NCBI GenBank assembly: GCA_963837515.1
Contig: CAWINT010000003.1
Location: forward strand, 315,256 to 379,255
Direction of reading: 5' to 3'
Origin: RYN-230 sp963837515
GTDB taxonomy: Bacteria > Actinomycetota > Actinomycetes > Streptosporangiales > Streptosporangiaceae
DNA: 64,000 bases
Shown here piece after piece: positions 1-8,911 of this stretch. The stretch's first letter is position 1; every line of letters starts with the position of its first letter. Made by a program: the position numbers and the translations under genes. The notes under the pieces were generated by a model. That model saw only the letters and a list, made by a program, of their open reading frames with translations. It made no database searches and had not been told where the DNA came from.

Positions 1-1
1 G

Positions 2-376
2 CGGGAGCTCGTGCTGGGCGAGATGCGCGGCCACTTCCGGCCCGAGTTCCTCAACCGGCTGGACGACATCGTGCTGTTCAAGCCCCTCACCGAGGCTGAG
101 ATCGAGCGGATCGTGGACCTCATGCTCGACGACGTGCGGGCCCGGCTGGCCGGCCGGCAGATGCAGCTGGAGGTGTCCGAGAACGCGCGGCGGTTCATCG
201 CCGAGCAGGGCTTCGATCCGGTGTACGGGGCACGGCCGCTGCGCCGGTTCATCGCCCGTGAGGTGGAGACCCGGATCGGGCGTGCGCTGCTGGCGGGCGA
301 CGTCCGGGACGGGGCGGTGATCCGGGTCAGTCACGACGGCGGCGGGCTGTCCGTGGGGTATGAGAACCCGTCATGA
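2..376 (+). CDS. clpB: ClpB-type AAA+ disaggregase, C-terminal part
   Basis: This is the C-terminal end of a ClpB-type AAA+ chaperone, which with DnaK pulls aggregated proteins apart in the cytoplasm. The window begins inside the gene, so only about 124 residues are visible and both Walker A motifs lie outside. The end of the second AAA+ module is recognisable from FRPEFLNRLDD and, near the C-terminus, YGARPLRRFI, which carries the sensor-2 arginine. The stop codon overlaps the ATG of the next gene (ATGA), which indicates one transcript and coupled translation with the thioredoxin. ClpC shares this part of the fold, so the ClpB assignment is likely but not absolute. Confidence 0.85.
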   Translation, partial: RELVLGEMRGHFRPEFLNRLDDIVLFKPLTEAEIERIVDLMLDDVRARLAGRQMQLEVSENARRFIAEQGFDPVYGARPLRRFIAREVETRIGRALLAGDVRDGAVIRVSHDGGGLSVGYENPS

Positions 377-825
377 CCGGGAAAACTCATCAGGTCACCG
401 CCACTCAGCTGGTCACCTGCCCGCACTGCGGGCGGCGGAACCGGGTCCCGGCCGCGGCGGAGGGCATACCGCGCTGCGGCAACTGCCACCGTCCGCTGCC
501 CTGGATCGTGGACGCCGACGACGACTCGTTCGCGGGGGTCGCGGCGGCCGCGTCACTGCCTGTGGTGGTGGACATGTGGGCACCGTGGTGCGGGCCGTGC
601 CGGATGGTGAGCCCGGCTCTCACCCAGGTCGCCACCGAGCTGGCGGGCCAGGTCAAGCTGGTCAAGGTCAACGTGGACGGGTCGCCCCGGCTGCAGCAAC
701 GCTTCTCCGTGCAGGCCATCCCGACGCTGCTGGTGCTGAAGCACGGCCAGGTGGTGGCCCAGCAGGCCGGTGCCCTGCCGCCAGCCAGCCTGCGGGCCTG
801 GGTGGAGCAGGAGATCCGGGAATGA
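373..825 (+). CDS. Thioredoxin with N-terminal zinc ribbon (TrxC-like)
   Basis: This 150-residue protein is a cytoplasmic thiol-disulfide oxidoreductase. Residues 15-37 hold two CxxC pairs (CPHC and CGNC), a zinc ribbon typical of thioredoxin 2 (TrxC). The thioredoxin fold follows, with the active site WCGPC at about residues 72-76 and the conserved cis-proline region IPTLLVL near residue 116. The start ATG overlaps the clpB stop, so it is probably co-expressed with the disaggregase, which fits a heat or oxidative stress operon. Family knowledge says the zinc ribbon makes TrxC redox-responsive; that has not been tested here. Confidence 0.9.
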   Translation: MTGKTHQVTATQLVTCPHCGRRNRVPAAAEGIPRCGNCHRPLPWIVDADDDSFAGVAAAASLPVVVDMWAPWCGPCRMVSPALTQVATELAGQVKLVKVNVDGSPRLQQRFSVQAIPTLLVLKHGQVVAQQAGALPPASLRAWVEQEIRE

Positions 826-864
826 CCGGCACGAAAGTGCTCCTGTCCCGGTGGCAGTTCGGCA

Positions 865-1935
865 TCACTCAGCCATGGTGCTGAGCTGCGTATCCGGCTG
901 ATAGGTGTAAGCGGCCTCGCGTACCGCCTCATGGGACTCCAGCGCGGCACCGAGCCCGCCGCCCAGCGTCGCGATCGAGGTGGCTAGCCAGGCGAGCCTG
1001 ATCTGCTCAGCCACGCCCGCCGGGTGGCCGAGCTGCATGCTGAGCAGGTCCCCTGGGATCAGCAGCAGCGCGGCGACGAGCATGGCGGCGAAGAGGGCGA
1101 GGTAGAGCACGGCCACGCCGATGCCGACCGTGGCCGCGGTGACGATGTTGAACAAGATGACCTGCTCGCGCGCGCCCGGGTGCGGGCTGCGCTCCCACAG
1201 TCCGGTTGCGATCACGATGGTCACGCAGGTGGCGGCCACCGAGCCAACCGTGATAACGGTGAGCCGCACCGGCCCGAGGTAATAAGCCAGCCGCCAGATG
1301 TCGCTGGTCACCAGGGCGAACACGCCGGCCGCGACGGCCGCGGCCAGCGCGCGGATCAGCCGAAGCGCGAGCCGCCACGGGCGGTTGGCCCGGAGCATGC
1401 CCAGCAGCAGCCAGACATTGCCGGTGAACACGCGCGCGGCAAAGCCCACGTCGTGCTCTCCGTGCTCGGTCCGCCTGCCCAGTTCGGCCATCCGCCGGGT
1501 CACGGCATCGGCGAGCGGCCGGCGGCGCCCCCCGGCGGCGTCTGAGGCCGGCGCGATGTCGCCGAGCATGTGCCCGATCAGGCGGACGATCGCCTCGGCG
1601 GCGCGCTTGCGTACCGCGACCGGGCCGAGCGCGGGCATGGACAGCACGGCAACCCCGTGGGTAGGGCTGACATGGGCGATCACCGGCCGCCTGGAGGTCT
1701 GCAGCGGGAGGTCGGTAACGCATACTACGAGCTGCCAGCCGCGGGCCAGCAGCATGCGGCGCCCCGCCGAGATCAGCGCGCTGAGGTCGGTAGGCGGTTC
1801 AACCAGCCGGTCCGAGACGAATTGATCTTTCCACCGGGCCCCCGGCAGCTGCGCGCCTAGCCGGTCAGCGATGTCCGGCAGCAGGCTCTCCGTCAATTCC
1901 GAAGCAGGTCCTGGCGATGCCAGCAAGCCGACCAC
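865..1935 (-). CDS. Conserved membrane protein of unknown function
   Basis: This 356-residue protein has a soluble N-terminal half of about 175 residues followed by roughly four hydrophobic segments (around residues 190-210, 220-245, 265-290 and 330-345). The N-terminal half contains LVVCVTDLPL and ends in a basic linker. From memory it resembles an actinobacterial family of uncharacterised proteins that begin with a VGLLASPG stretch. No catalytic motif is visible. The start used is GTG at 1935 and has no convincing ribosome binding site; the coding frame stays open upstream, so the true N-terminus may be longer. It converges on the clpB-thioredoxin pair. Confidence 0.7.
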   Translation of the reverse strand: MVGLLASPGPASELTESLLPDIADRLGAQLPGARWKDQFVSDRLVEPPTDLSALISAGRRMLLARGWQLVVCVTDLPLQTSRRPVIAHVSPTHGVAVLSMPALGPVAVRKRAAEAIVRLIGHMLGDIAPASDAAGGRRRPLADAVTRRMAELGRRTEHGEHDVGFAARVFTGNVWLLLGMLRANRPWRLALRLIRALAAAVAAGVFALVTSDIWRLAYYLGPVRLTVITVGSVAATCVTIVIATGLWERSPHPGAREQVILFNIVTAATVGIGVAVLYLALFAAMLVAALLLIPGDLLSMQLGHPAGVAEQIRLAWLATSIATLGGGLGAALESHEAVREAAYTYQPDTQLSTMAE

Positions 1936-2171
1936 CAGGTCCGGCTGCTGCGAAGTGGCGGGAAAGCTCGCCTCAGACGTCTCTACCTTGCCCTCCGCTC
2001 ACCTACGCCTGGCGATCCGGGATCCCAGGAGATAACGAACGATTGCGCGCTACTGCTTGCGCCTGCTGAGCTGCCTGTTCAGCGTCGGCTACGCATCCAG
2101 GGTAGCCAGCCACGCCGGCGGCCGCGGGCCTGGCGTCCAAGCGGCAGCTTCCGGGCTATGTGCATAGCGGC

Positions 2172-4781
2172 TCAGGACGTTTGGGTCCTAGCGCCGCGCT
2201 GATCCCGGACGATCGCTACCGCCTCCCACTGGGTGAGTTCCGAACCGGCGGTGAACGCCTGATCGAACCGGCCCGCTCCCAGCCTCTGGCGGATCTGGGC
2301 CACCAGTTCGGCCTCCACCCGCCGCAGATGAGGCCAGGCCGGCAGGCCGACCCGCCGGCGCAGGCCCTCGGCTGCGCCTTTCAGCCGCGCCGCCCGCTCC
2401 GGGTCACCCTCCGCCAGCGCCAGCCGGGCATACCCGGCCAGGCACAGCGTCACGAACCGGGTGCTGCGGGCGGCCAGGCTCAGGTCCAGCGCCTCATCCA
2501 ACAGCGCCCGGGCCTCATCCAGCCTGCCCCGCAAGACAGCCAGGATGCCCAGCTGCACCAGGGAGCCCGCGGCGAACCAGTCACCGCCGCACACCTCCGC
2601 CCGGTCACGAGCCTCGCGCAGGTAGCGCAGGGCATCGTCGTAACGGCCCAGCGCCATCTCCAGGGAGCCGACGGTGAACGCGGCAATGGCCGTGAGGACA
2701 GGCTCATCCTGGCCACGGAACTCCTCCAGCGACACCGCCGCCTCCCGCAGCGCCCCGTCCAGGTCGCCGGCGATCGGCAAGCTCCACGCCATGGCCAGCT
2801 GGCACACCGCGCGCAGAAAGGGGTCCTGGATCCCGGCCAGCAGCGGTGCCAGGCGCTGGCCGGCCGCCAGCGCCGCGGTGTCGTCCCCGGTGTCGACGGC
2901 CATCACTGCCGCCATCCCGGCCAGCTCAGCACCGGCCTGCAGGTCCAGCGGGCCGGCGGGGCGGAACTGCTCAACCCATGATCGGGCCTGGCCCTCAAGG
3001 TCCCGTTGCAGCCAGAACAGCCACAGGACCCGGAACAGGTGCGGCACCGGCCCCGGCTCATGGGCCAGATACCAGCGCACCCCGGCGGCCAGGTTGCCCG
3101 CCTCGGCGTCCAGCCGCTCCAGCCACTCACCCTGGCCGCTGTCGCGCAGCGGCCGGTCCGCCTGCTCGGCCAGCGCCCGGTAGTAGCCGGCGTGCCGCCG
3201 CCCGGCATCGGCGGCGTCGGGCCGGGCCGCCAGCCGCTCGGCCATGAACCCGCGGACGGTCTCCAGCATCCGCGACCGGGGCCCGGGCTCAGTGCTGTCG
3301 ACATAGACCAGGCTGTGGCGGGCCAGCGCCTCAGACAGCTCCAGCGCCCGCTCCTCATCCAGGCCCGCCACCTGGGCGGCGGCCTGGATGGTCCAGCCGT
3401 CCACGAACACCGCCGCGACCTCCAGCAGCGACCGCTCGGCGTCCTCCAGCAGGCCTACGCTCCACCCGACCGTGGCCCGCAGAGTGCGCTGGCGCTCGGG
3501 CAGGTCCACCGCGCCGGTCCCGAGCGCGTCCAGTGAGGCCGCCAGCCGGTCGAGCAGCGCGGCGGGGTCCAGCAGCCGGGTGCGGGCGGCGGCCAGCTCG
3601 ATCGCCAGCGGCAGACCCTCCAGCCGCCGGCAGATCTCGGCCACCGCCGCCGCATTGCCTTTGGTGAGGGCAAAATCCGGGCGCACCGCGCGGGCCCGGT
3701 CCACGAACAGCGCCACCGCCGGTGAGGACTCTAGTTCCTCCAGCGGCACGGTGGCGGGGTCGGCCGGCACCGCCAGCGGCGGCACCGGGTACTCCCGCTC
3801 GGCCCGCAGCCCCAGCACCGTCCGGCTGGTGGCCAAGATCACCACCCGCGGGCAGCGGGCCAGCAGCTCACCCAGGCCGGGGGCGGCCTGCGCCACCTGC
3901 TCCAGGTTGTCCAGGATCAGCAGCCACACGCCGTCGCCGAACGCCTCGGCCAGGACCTCCACCGGCGAGCCCGTTCCCGCCAGGTCGGCCCCCGCCCTCC
4001 GGCCGATGGCGGCCGGGACCAGCCCAGGGTCGGTGACCGCGTCCAGCGGCACGAACACCGTGCCCGCGCCGAAGCGATCACGCAGCCGCTCGCCCACCGC
4101 CACCGCCAGCCGGGTCTTGCCGACCCCGCCCGGGCCGGTCAGCGTGACCAGCCGCACCCCAGGACGCTCAACCAGCCCGGCCACCTCATCGATGGCCCGC
4201 TCCCGCCCCAGCAGCGACGTCATGCTCACCGGCAGCGGGCGCGGCCCACGGGCACCCGCCGACGACGGCGCAGCTGGCGCGGCCTGGCCGCCAGCGGCGG
4301 CGAACCGCTCGCTCAGCAGCACCGCCAGGTCGTCACGCACCAGCCGGCCCAGCTCAGCGGGGGTCCGGAAAGAACGGTAGGACGCCGAGGCCTCGTCTTT
4401 GATGCGGGCCAGCAGACCAGCCAGCCGGGGTTCCCGATCGGACGCCGGCGCCTTAACGTACAGCAGCCGCGGCAGCTCACCGGACAGCTCGAACTCCTCC
4501 TCCAGGCCCGAGACCCCCGTGCCCGGAACGAGCTGCCCGTACCGCTGCCAGTACAGCCCGATGAACACATCGCTCTGCGCCAGGTACGCCCGGTACAGCT
4601 CGGCCGGAGGGTACGGCCGGGCCCCGAGCTCGAACATCACCGGGGTGAGCCTCAGCGCCGAAATGGCACGTGAAACAGCCCGCCGCTCCTCAGCCAGCTC
4701 ACCCAGCGTGGAACTCACGAACACCCGCAGCCGCCGGTCCGGGGTCCGGATGACCACCTCATCCCGCGGCCCCTCGCTCAC
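2172..4781 (-). CDS. DUF4062-STAND NTPase-TPR signalling protein
   Basis: This protein of about 869 residues has three parts. Residues 12-150 are a DUF4062 domain (RVFVSSTLGEL then DVFIGLYWQRYG), a predicted TIR-like sensing fold. A STAND/NB-ARC ATPase follows, with Walker A GPGGVGKTRLA near residue 214 and Walker B WLLILDNLEQ near residue 284. The C-terminal 400 residues are helical repeats of TPR type. Such proteins act as nucleotide-dependent switches in regulation or defence. I chose the GTG at 4781 because a GGGGG tract lies 6-11 bases upstream and the extra N-terminal 37 residues of the longer frame look non-coding. It is a single gene with no adjacent effector. Confidence 0.82.
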   Translation of the reverse strand: MSEGPRDEVVIRTPDRRLRVFVSSTLGELAEERRAVSRAISALRLTPVMFELGARPYPPAELYRAYLAQSDVFIGLYWQRYGQLVPGTGVSGLEEEFELSGELPRLLYVKAPASDREPRLAGLLARIKDEASASYRSFRTPAELGRLVRDDLAVLLSERFAAAGGQAAPAAPSSAGARGPRPLPVSMTSLLGRERAIDEVAGLVERPGVRLVTLTGPGGVGKTRLAVAVGERLRDRFGAGTVFVPLDAVTDPGLVPAAIGRRAGADLAGTGSPVEVLAEAFGDGVWLLILDNLEQVAQAAPGLGELLARCPRVVILATSRTVLGLRAEREYPVPPLAVPADPATVPLEELESSPAVALFVDRARAVRPDFALTKGNAAAVAEICRRLEGLPLAIELAAARTRLLDPAALLDRLAASLDALGTGAVDLPERQRTLRATVGWSVGLLEDAERSLLEVAAVFVDGWTIQAAAQVAGLDEERALELSEALARHSLVYVDSTEPGPRSRMLETVRGFMAERLAARPDAADAGRRHAGYYRALAEQADRPLRDSGQGEWLERLDAEAGNLAAGVRWYLAHEPGPVPHLFRVLWLFWLQRDLEGQARSWVEQFRPAGPLDLQAGAELAGMAAVMAVDTGDDTAALAAGQRLAPLLAGIQDPFLRAVCQLAMAWSLPIAGDLDGALREAAVSLEEFRGQDEPVLTAIAAFTVGSLEMALGRYDDALRYLREARDRAEVCGGDWFAAGSLVQLGILAVLRGRLDEARALLDEALDLSLAARSTRFVTLCLAGYARLALAEGDPERAARLKGAAEGLRRRVGLPAWPHLRRVEAELVAQIRQRLGAGRFDQAFTAGSELTQWEAVAIVRDQRGARTQTS

Positions 4782-4956
4782 CGATCGCCCCCGAGCTGGC
4801 CCACGACACAAGTCTGCAACCAGCCACCCCGGCCAGCAAAGCCCCGGCAGGTCCCAATCCGTCAGCCAGCACCGGCAGCCACCAGCCACCAAGCGCTCAA
4901 CGCGCAGCTACCCGGCCGGTGCCATGCATAACGCTGCGCTCTGGGCGCATTCCTGA

Positions 4957-5160
4957 TCACCTCCGCACGCTCCGGCCTGCGCTCCGGCGCAGGCCGGACC
5001 GCCGCCGCCCGTTCGAGGTCCGCTGGCATGCCGGATCGCCACAGCCGTCAGCTACTACGGGGACTACCGGGACGAGATCGATACCGAGATCAGCGACGCT
5101 GATGAGGCATCGGCCCGCGCCGAGGAAGCATGGCGGGTACAACGGCAGCTCATCGCATGA
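4957..5160 (+). pseudogene. Remnant antitoxin of the DUF5615 pair
   Basis: The last 39 codons before the TGA at 5158-5160 read SYYGDYRDEIDTEI and then an acidic, arginine-rich helix ending in RVQRQLIA. This matches the C-terminus of small antitoxins that precede DUF5615 PIN-like toxins, as I recall the family. Upstream the frame is proline-rich and has no plausible start codon before the in-frame TGA at 4954-4956, so the N-terminus looks deleted or frameshifted. The stop overlaps the toxin ATG (ATGA), the usual arrangement for such pairs. Confidence 0.5.
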
Positions 5161-5546
5161 ACCACCCAGCCAGCGCCCGCCTGGTGCTTGACGAGATGTT
5201 CTCCCCCGCCATCGCTGCCGCACTGCGCGACCTGGGCCAGGACGTGATCGCTGCGGCTGAGCGCGGCGGACTGCGGGCGATGAGCGATGACGAAGCCTTC
5301 GCCTGGGCAATCTCTCAGCGTCGCTGGCTGCTCACCGAGAACGTCAAAGACTTCCGGCCCATCCTGCTATGGGCACTCCAGGCCGACACCGCCACCACGG
5401 GAATCCTCTACACCAGCAGCCGCGCTTTCCCGCGCTCAAGGAAAAACCCTGGGCCCCTGATCCAGGCAATCCATGCCTGGATGCTCAATGGACCGCCTGA
5501 GGCACCACTCACCGAGGACTGGCTCCTCAACCCGGCAAGTCGCTAA
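5157..5546 (+). CDS. DUF5615 family PIN-like toxin
   Basis: This 129-residue protein matches the DUF5615 family: RLVLDEMFSPAIAAALRDLG at the start, an acidic DDEAF stretch, and LLTENVKDF with the downstream conserved aspartate. The family is a divergent PIN ribonuclease used as a toxin-antitoxin toxin. I chose the ATG at 5157 rather than the upstream GTG because it overlaps the antitoxin stop and the family begins just there. Since the antitoxin looks degraded, the toxin is either inactive, silenced or controlled by another antitoxin. Confidence 0.78.
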   Translation: MNHPASARLVLDEMFSPAIAAALRDLGQDVIAAAERGGLRAMSDDEAFAWAISQRRWLLTENVKDFRPILLWALQADTATTGILYTSSRAFPRSRKNPGPLIQAIHAWMLNGPPEAPLTEDWLLNPASR

Positions 5547-5659
5547 TTCTCTGGCACCGTCGAAGAAACCGGGATAACCGCCCGGAACGGCCGCTGGGCG
5601 GCGGGCCAGCCGCACATGCGTTCCGGCTCCCTGAGCAGGGCGATCGCCGCTCGTAATTG

Positions 5660-6057
5660 AGGTGACAGCTTGTTTCTTCTATGGTGGCCAGGTGGGTCTT
5701 GCCGGTGCCGGGCGGCCCGAGGAACACCACGTTGCCCTTTCCGGCGATGAAGTCCAGGGTGCCCAGATGCGCGATGGTCTCGCGCTTGAGGCCGCGGGCG
5801 TGGCCGAAGTCGAACTCCTCCAGGCTCTTGCGGGCGGGGAGGCGGGCGGCGCGGATACGGCCTTCCCCGCCGTGGGCGTCGCGGGCGGCGACTTCGCGTT
5901 GCAGGCAGGCGGCCAGGTATTCCTCGTGGGTCCAGGACTCCTCCCGGGCCCGGGCGGCGAGCCGCCCGGCGCACTCGCGCAGCGCGGGTGCCTTCAGCGC
6001 CCGGGTCAGGAACGCCAGCTCGGCGGTCAGGTCACGGCTCTTGGTTGCGGCGGGCAT
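5660..6057 (-). pseudogene. istB: IS21 helper ATPase IstB, truncated
   Basis: The first 125 or so residues match IstB, the ATP-binding helper of IS21 transposition: LTRALKAPALRE, SLEEFDFGHA and the Walker A loop GPPGTGKTHLA. After the Walker A lysine the reading frame runs into unrelated sequence (from about 5685 downward), so the remaining half of the ATPase is missing. Its start lies one base into the end of istA, the usual IS21 arrangement. The element cannot supply its own helper. Confidence 0.75.
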
Positions 6058-7427
6058 CAGGCAGCCCCCTCGCCGTCGCCGCCGGCCAGCGCATCATAGA
6101 CGGCCAGGCTGCGCTGCTCGACCTCCGGCTGCGGCCCGGCGGGCCGCAGCATCCCGACCCGCTGCCGGCGCAGCCCCGCTGCGGCGGCCTTGTGCTCCGG
6201 GTCGGTGATCACCTGGTGCCAGGCCCAGGCCCGCTCGTGATCCGCGACGGCCTGGCCGCCGCAGAAGGCCCGGACCCGGCCCAGGCTGGCGGTCACCTCG
6301 ATGCGCCGGCCGATGGCGGCCGGGTGGACGGAGTAGTCGTTGCCATCCAGGCGGACGTAGTGGTCGCGGGGCAGCCGCAGCGAGGCCCGCCACCCGGTCT
6401 GCGGCGCCACCGGCGGCAGGCTGAGCATCGCCTGCCGGTCCGCGGCGATCCGGTCGGCCGGCGCGCAGCCCAGCGCCCGCCGGACCCGGCCGTTGACCAG
6501 CGCGCACCACTGCGCCAGCTGCGCGTTGAAGTCCGCCGGGGAAGCGAACCGCCGGCCCGGCAGGAACGAGGTCTCCAGGTAACCGTTGGCCCGCTCCACC
6601 AGCCCCTTGGCCTCCGGATCCGCCGGACGGCAGACCACCACCTTCGTGCCCAGGGTGCCGCGGAACGCCTGGCACTCCGCGGTCAGCTCCGGCTTCCCCG
6701 CCCGCCAGCGGCCGATCGCGCTTTCGCCGTCCCACACCAGCGCCCGCGGCACCCCGCCCAAGCCGCCGATCAGCCGCCACCAGCCCGCGAACAGGTCCGC
6801 CGCGCACCGGGACGGGACAAGGATGGCCGACAGCCAGCGGGAGTAACCCGAGACCATCGTCAGCACCGGCAGCTGCGCGGGCCGGCGTTCCTGCCCGGAT
6901 CCCACCGGCACCGTGACCGGCGGGAACCAGAAGTCGCACTGCGCCAGCTCCCCCGGGTCATAGGCCGTCCGGCTGGCCGGGTCCGGCGGCAGGTACGCCG
7001 GCCGCAGCTCCCGGACCCGGTCCTTCAAAACGGTCAGCCCCCGCTCCCAGCCGATCCGCTCCGCGATCACCGTCGCCGGCATCGTGGGATACGCCTGCAA
7101 AAGCTCCCGGATCCGTGGCTCGAACGCATCCACCGCCGATCCCGCACGCTTCCGCTCATACCTCGGCGGCCCGTCACTCGCGATCGCCGCCGGGTGTCCA
7201 GGATCTGTGCGGAAGCCCCGCAGCAGCTCCATCCGGGCCCTTGCCGACTGGTCTTCTGCGACCAGCGTGCGCGGCAGCCGGAGCATGATCCGGTGAGTGC
7301 CCCAGTTCGCAAAGTACAGATGCGCGTCGTAGTCCACGATGGCCTCTTCGACCAGCTCGTCTAGGTCCGCCCTGCTCAGCTCCACCATAGCCCTAAGCGT
7401 AGTGGCCGTGCTTTTCCCACCGGGCAT
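6057..7427 (-). pseudogene. istA: IS21 transposase IstA with foreign N-terminus
   Basis: Residues 88-456 match the DDE transposase IstA of IS21: the linker RYERKRAGSAVDAFEPRI, then QCDFWFP, VWDGESAIGRW and ERANGYLE, which hold the catalytic acidic residues. The normal N-terminal helix-turn-helix, which binds the element's ends, is absent. In its place are about 75 residues with SRADLDELVEEAIVD and YFANWGTHRIMLRLP, which look like pieces of two unrelated host proteins. The frame is open across the junctions, so a chimeric protein may be made, but I infer that it cannot bind IS21 ends normally. It is followed by the truncated istB. Confidence 0.7.
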
Positions 7428-7893
7428 TGTCAGCGAAAGTCACGAGTCAATCCCGCCCGCCCATTACGGCTGTCCACTCGCTTGAGAAAGACGGCCCGCG
7501 GGTAGCTATGGCAGCCGGAAGAGGGCTGCTGGCTGCCGAGCACACCCTGCTGGTACCTCATCATGATCGGGGCCGCGTCCGCCGCCGGCTGGCTGCTGCC
7601 GCCGGGCTCGCGGAACGCACTGAACCAGCCGGTAAACGAGGCTCACCCAACGGACCGCCCACCTGGACGGCTCACCACAACCCTGCGAGAGGCAGGACAC
7701 CATCCTGCCGTGCTCTGCGCCCTCGAACCCAACCACTGCTCAACCACGCGCGACAGCAACACGCCGAGTACCGCCGACCACTGCCCGCGCTCACAGCATC
7801 CTGACCAGCCCGAACAAGGACCACAACCGAGGCATCCTGCATCGGGAACGGTGATCCCGACCGCTCCCGCCACGCACGAGACCCGGCCCAACG
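7428..7893. other. Intergenic stretch without a recognisable gene
   Basis: Several short overlapping frames exist on both strands here but none has a plausible start with a ribosome binding site or a recognisable domain. The stretch separates the IS21 remnant from the pentamer repeat and the tRNA-like direct repeat. Confidence 0.5.
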
Positions 7894-7963
7894 TGGCCTG
7901 GCCTGGCCTGGCCTGGCCTGGCCTGGCCTGGCCTGGCCTGGCCTGGCCTGGCCTGGCCTGGCC
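7894..7963. repeat. TGGCC pentamer repeat, 14 copies
   Basis: The five-base unit TGGCC is repeated 14 times without interruption over 70 bases. It ends 11 bases before the tRNA-Tyr-like direct repeat. There are no spacers, so it is a microsatellite and not a CRISPR array. Replication slippage is the likely origin. GGCC within it is a common methylase or restriction site, so the tract is also a dense array of that tetranucleotide. Confidence 0.95.
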
Positions 7964-7974
7964 TGCGAGTTTGA

Positions 7975-8025
7975 TGGCGACAGATGTTGGGTTCGAACCA
8001 ACGTAGGCTGAGCCGACGGTTTTAC
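7975..8025 (-). repeat. tRNA-Tyr 3' fragment, left attachment-site candidate
   Basis: Read on the minus strand this 51-base segment begins GTAAAACCGTCGGCTCAGCC, which resembles the anticodon loop and variable arm of tRNA-Tyr. It continues with a perfect T-arm (stem GTTGG/CCAAC around loop TTCGAAC) and ends ATCTGTCG-CCA, an acceptor strand with encoded CCA. The 5' half of a tRNA is missing: no D-arm and no matching acceptor strand lie upstream. A second copy with 48 of 51 identical bases lies at 33585-33635 in the same orientation. Integrative elements often duplicate a tRNA 3' end; SLP1 of Streptomyces uses tRNA-Tyr. Confidence 0.7.
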
Positions 8026-8176
8026 CGGGGGCGCCCTCTGATGATCGCAAAGGGGGACTGACCTGCTATTTCCGCTTTCGTAAGTTTACTGCGGCGGACG
8101 CTCAACCACCCCTCAGCCATAGTGTCATGATCCCAGTCCAGTCATATCCCGGCTGTCTACGGCTCCCGGCATGACA

Positions 8177-8599
8177 TCAACTGCCCGCCTGCCAAGGGTT
8201 GATCACTTCGACTCCCGTCTTGCGGAAGTCCGCCAGATTGCGGGTAGCCAAGGCCGCCCGCTGCGCTCGGCAGATCGCGGCGATCTGCGCGTCGAACCCG
8301 TCTATCGGCAGGCCCAGTCCATCGCGCTGGGTCACCACCAGCGCATACTGTTCCGCCGCCGCTGTGTCGAAAGGGAGCACCTGCTCAGCGAAGACTTCGA
8401 AGATCTCCGCCGCAGCCGACCGCAAGACTTCCTTGCGGCGCCCCCCAGGGAGCCGCTCAATGCCATAGCGGATCTCGGCCACCGTGATCGCCGTGGTGCA
8501 CAGTTCCCTGCCCGCGTGGCTGCGCACCCACTCCCGCACTGCCCGCTCGGGGGACGGCCGCATCAGTTCCGAGGCGACATTGGTGTCGACGACGATCAT
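8177..8599 (-). CDS. FitB/VapC-type PIN ribonuclease toxin
   Basis: This 140-residue protein is a PIN-domain endoribonuclease toxin. It starts MIVVDTNVASELMRP with the first acidic residue, has the conserved AEIRYGIERLP motif around residues 43-53 and ends with the third and fourth acidic positions in DGFDAQIAA and ATRNLADF. The family (FitB, stability-protein-like) cleaves RNA unless bound by its antitoxin. The start ATG follows the antitoxin stop codon directly (TAGATG), so the two are translated from one message. Confidence 0.9.
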   Translation of the reverse strand: MIVVDTNVASELMRPSPERAVREWVRSHAGRELCTTAITVAEIRYGIERLPGGRRKEVLRSAAAEIFEVFAEQVLPFDTAAAEQYALVVTQRDGLGLPIDGFDAQIAAICRAQRAALATRNLADFRKTGVEVINPWQAGS

Positions 8600-8848
8600 C
8601 TAGCCGAGCTCGGCCGCGCGAGGTCGAGCGGTACGGGCCGGGATCTCAAGCTCCACTCCGCCCAGTTCGGCGAAGCGGTCCATAAGCGCCGGTACAAGGC
8701 CCTCCTCGTCACCCACCTCGCGGACCGCCTCGGTCAGGATCACACGCATCTCAGCCTCCATGGACCGGCCGTGCCGGGCCGCCCGCAGCCGGAGCCGCTC
8801 CTTCACCCGATCATCAAGGTTTCGGATACTCACCGCCGACACCGTCAT
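8600..8848 (-). CDS. FitA-type ribbon-helix-helix antitoxin
   Basis: This 82-residue antitoxin carries an N-terminal Arc-type ribbon-helix-helix domain (VSIRNLDDRVKERLRLRAARHG, residues 5-26, then SMEAEMRVIL), which dimerises, binds the operator of its own operon and blocks the PIN toxin with its C-terminal tail. I chose the ATG at 8848 because GGGAGG stands 3-8 bases upstream and the RHH domain begins right after it; the longer frame adds 21 unlikely residues. It lies directly upstream of the toxin gene. Confidence 0.88.
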   Translation of the reverse strand: MTVSAVSIRNLDDRVKERLRLRAARHGRSMEAEMRVILTEAVREVGDEEGLVPALMDRFAELGGVELEIPARTARPRAAELG

Positions 8849-8857
8849 CACCTCCCG

Positions 8858-8890
8858 AGGAGTGCTATCAATGCTAGCAAATAACACCGC
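8858..8890 (-). promoter_or_regulatory. Putative operator/promoter of the FitAB pair
   Basis: An AT-richer patch upstream of the antitoxin carries repeated TGCTA/TAGCA half sites, including the palindrome TGCTAGCA at about 8872-8879. Ribbon-helix-helix antitoxins normally bind such short inverted half sites over their own promoter. No strong -35/-10 pair is visible. Confidence 0.35.
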
Positions 8891-8911
8891 GGCTGCTGAC
8901 CCATATTCCAT

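Noticed and set aside
5988..7364. Long plus-strand frame of 458 codons
   Set aside because: It is the antisense of the IS21 transposase and has a low-complexity Pro/Arg composition with no domain.
7894..7963. Short repeats as a possible CRISPR array
   Set aside because: The unit is five bases with no spacers, so it is a microsatellite.
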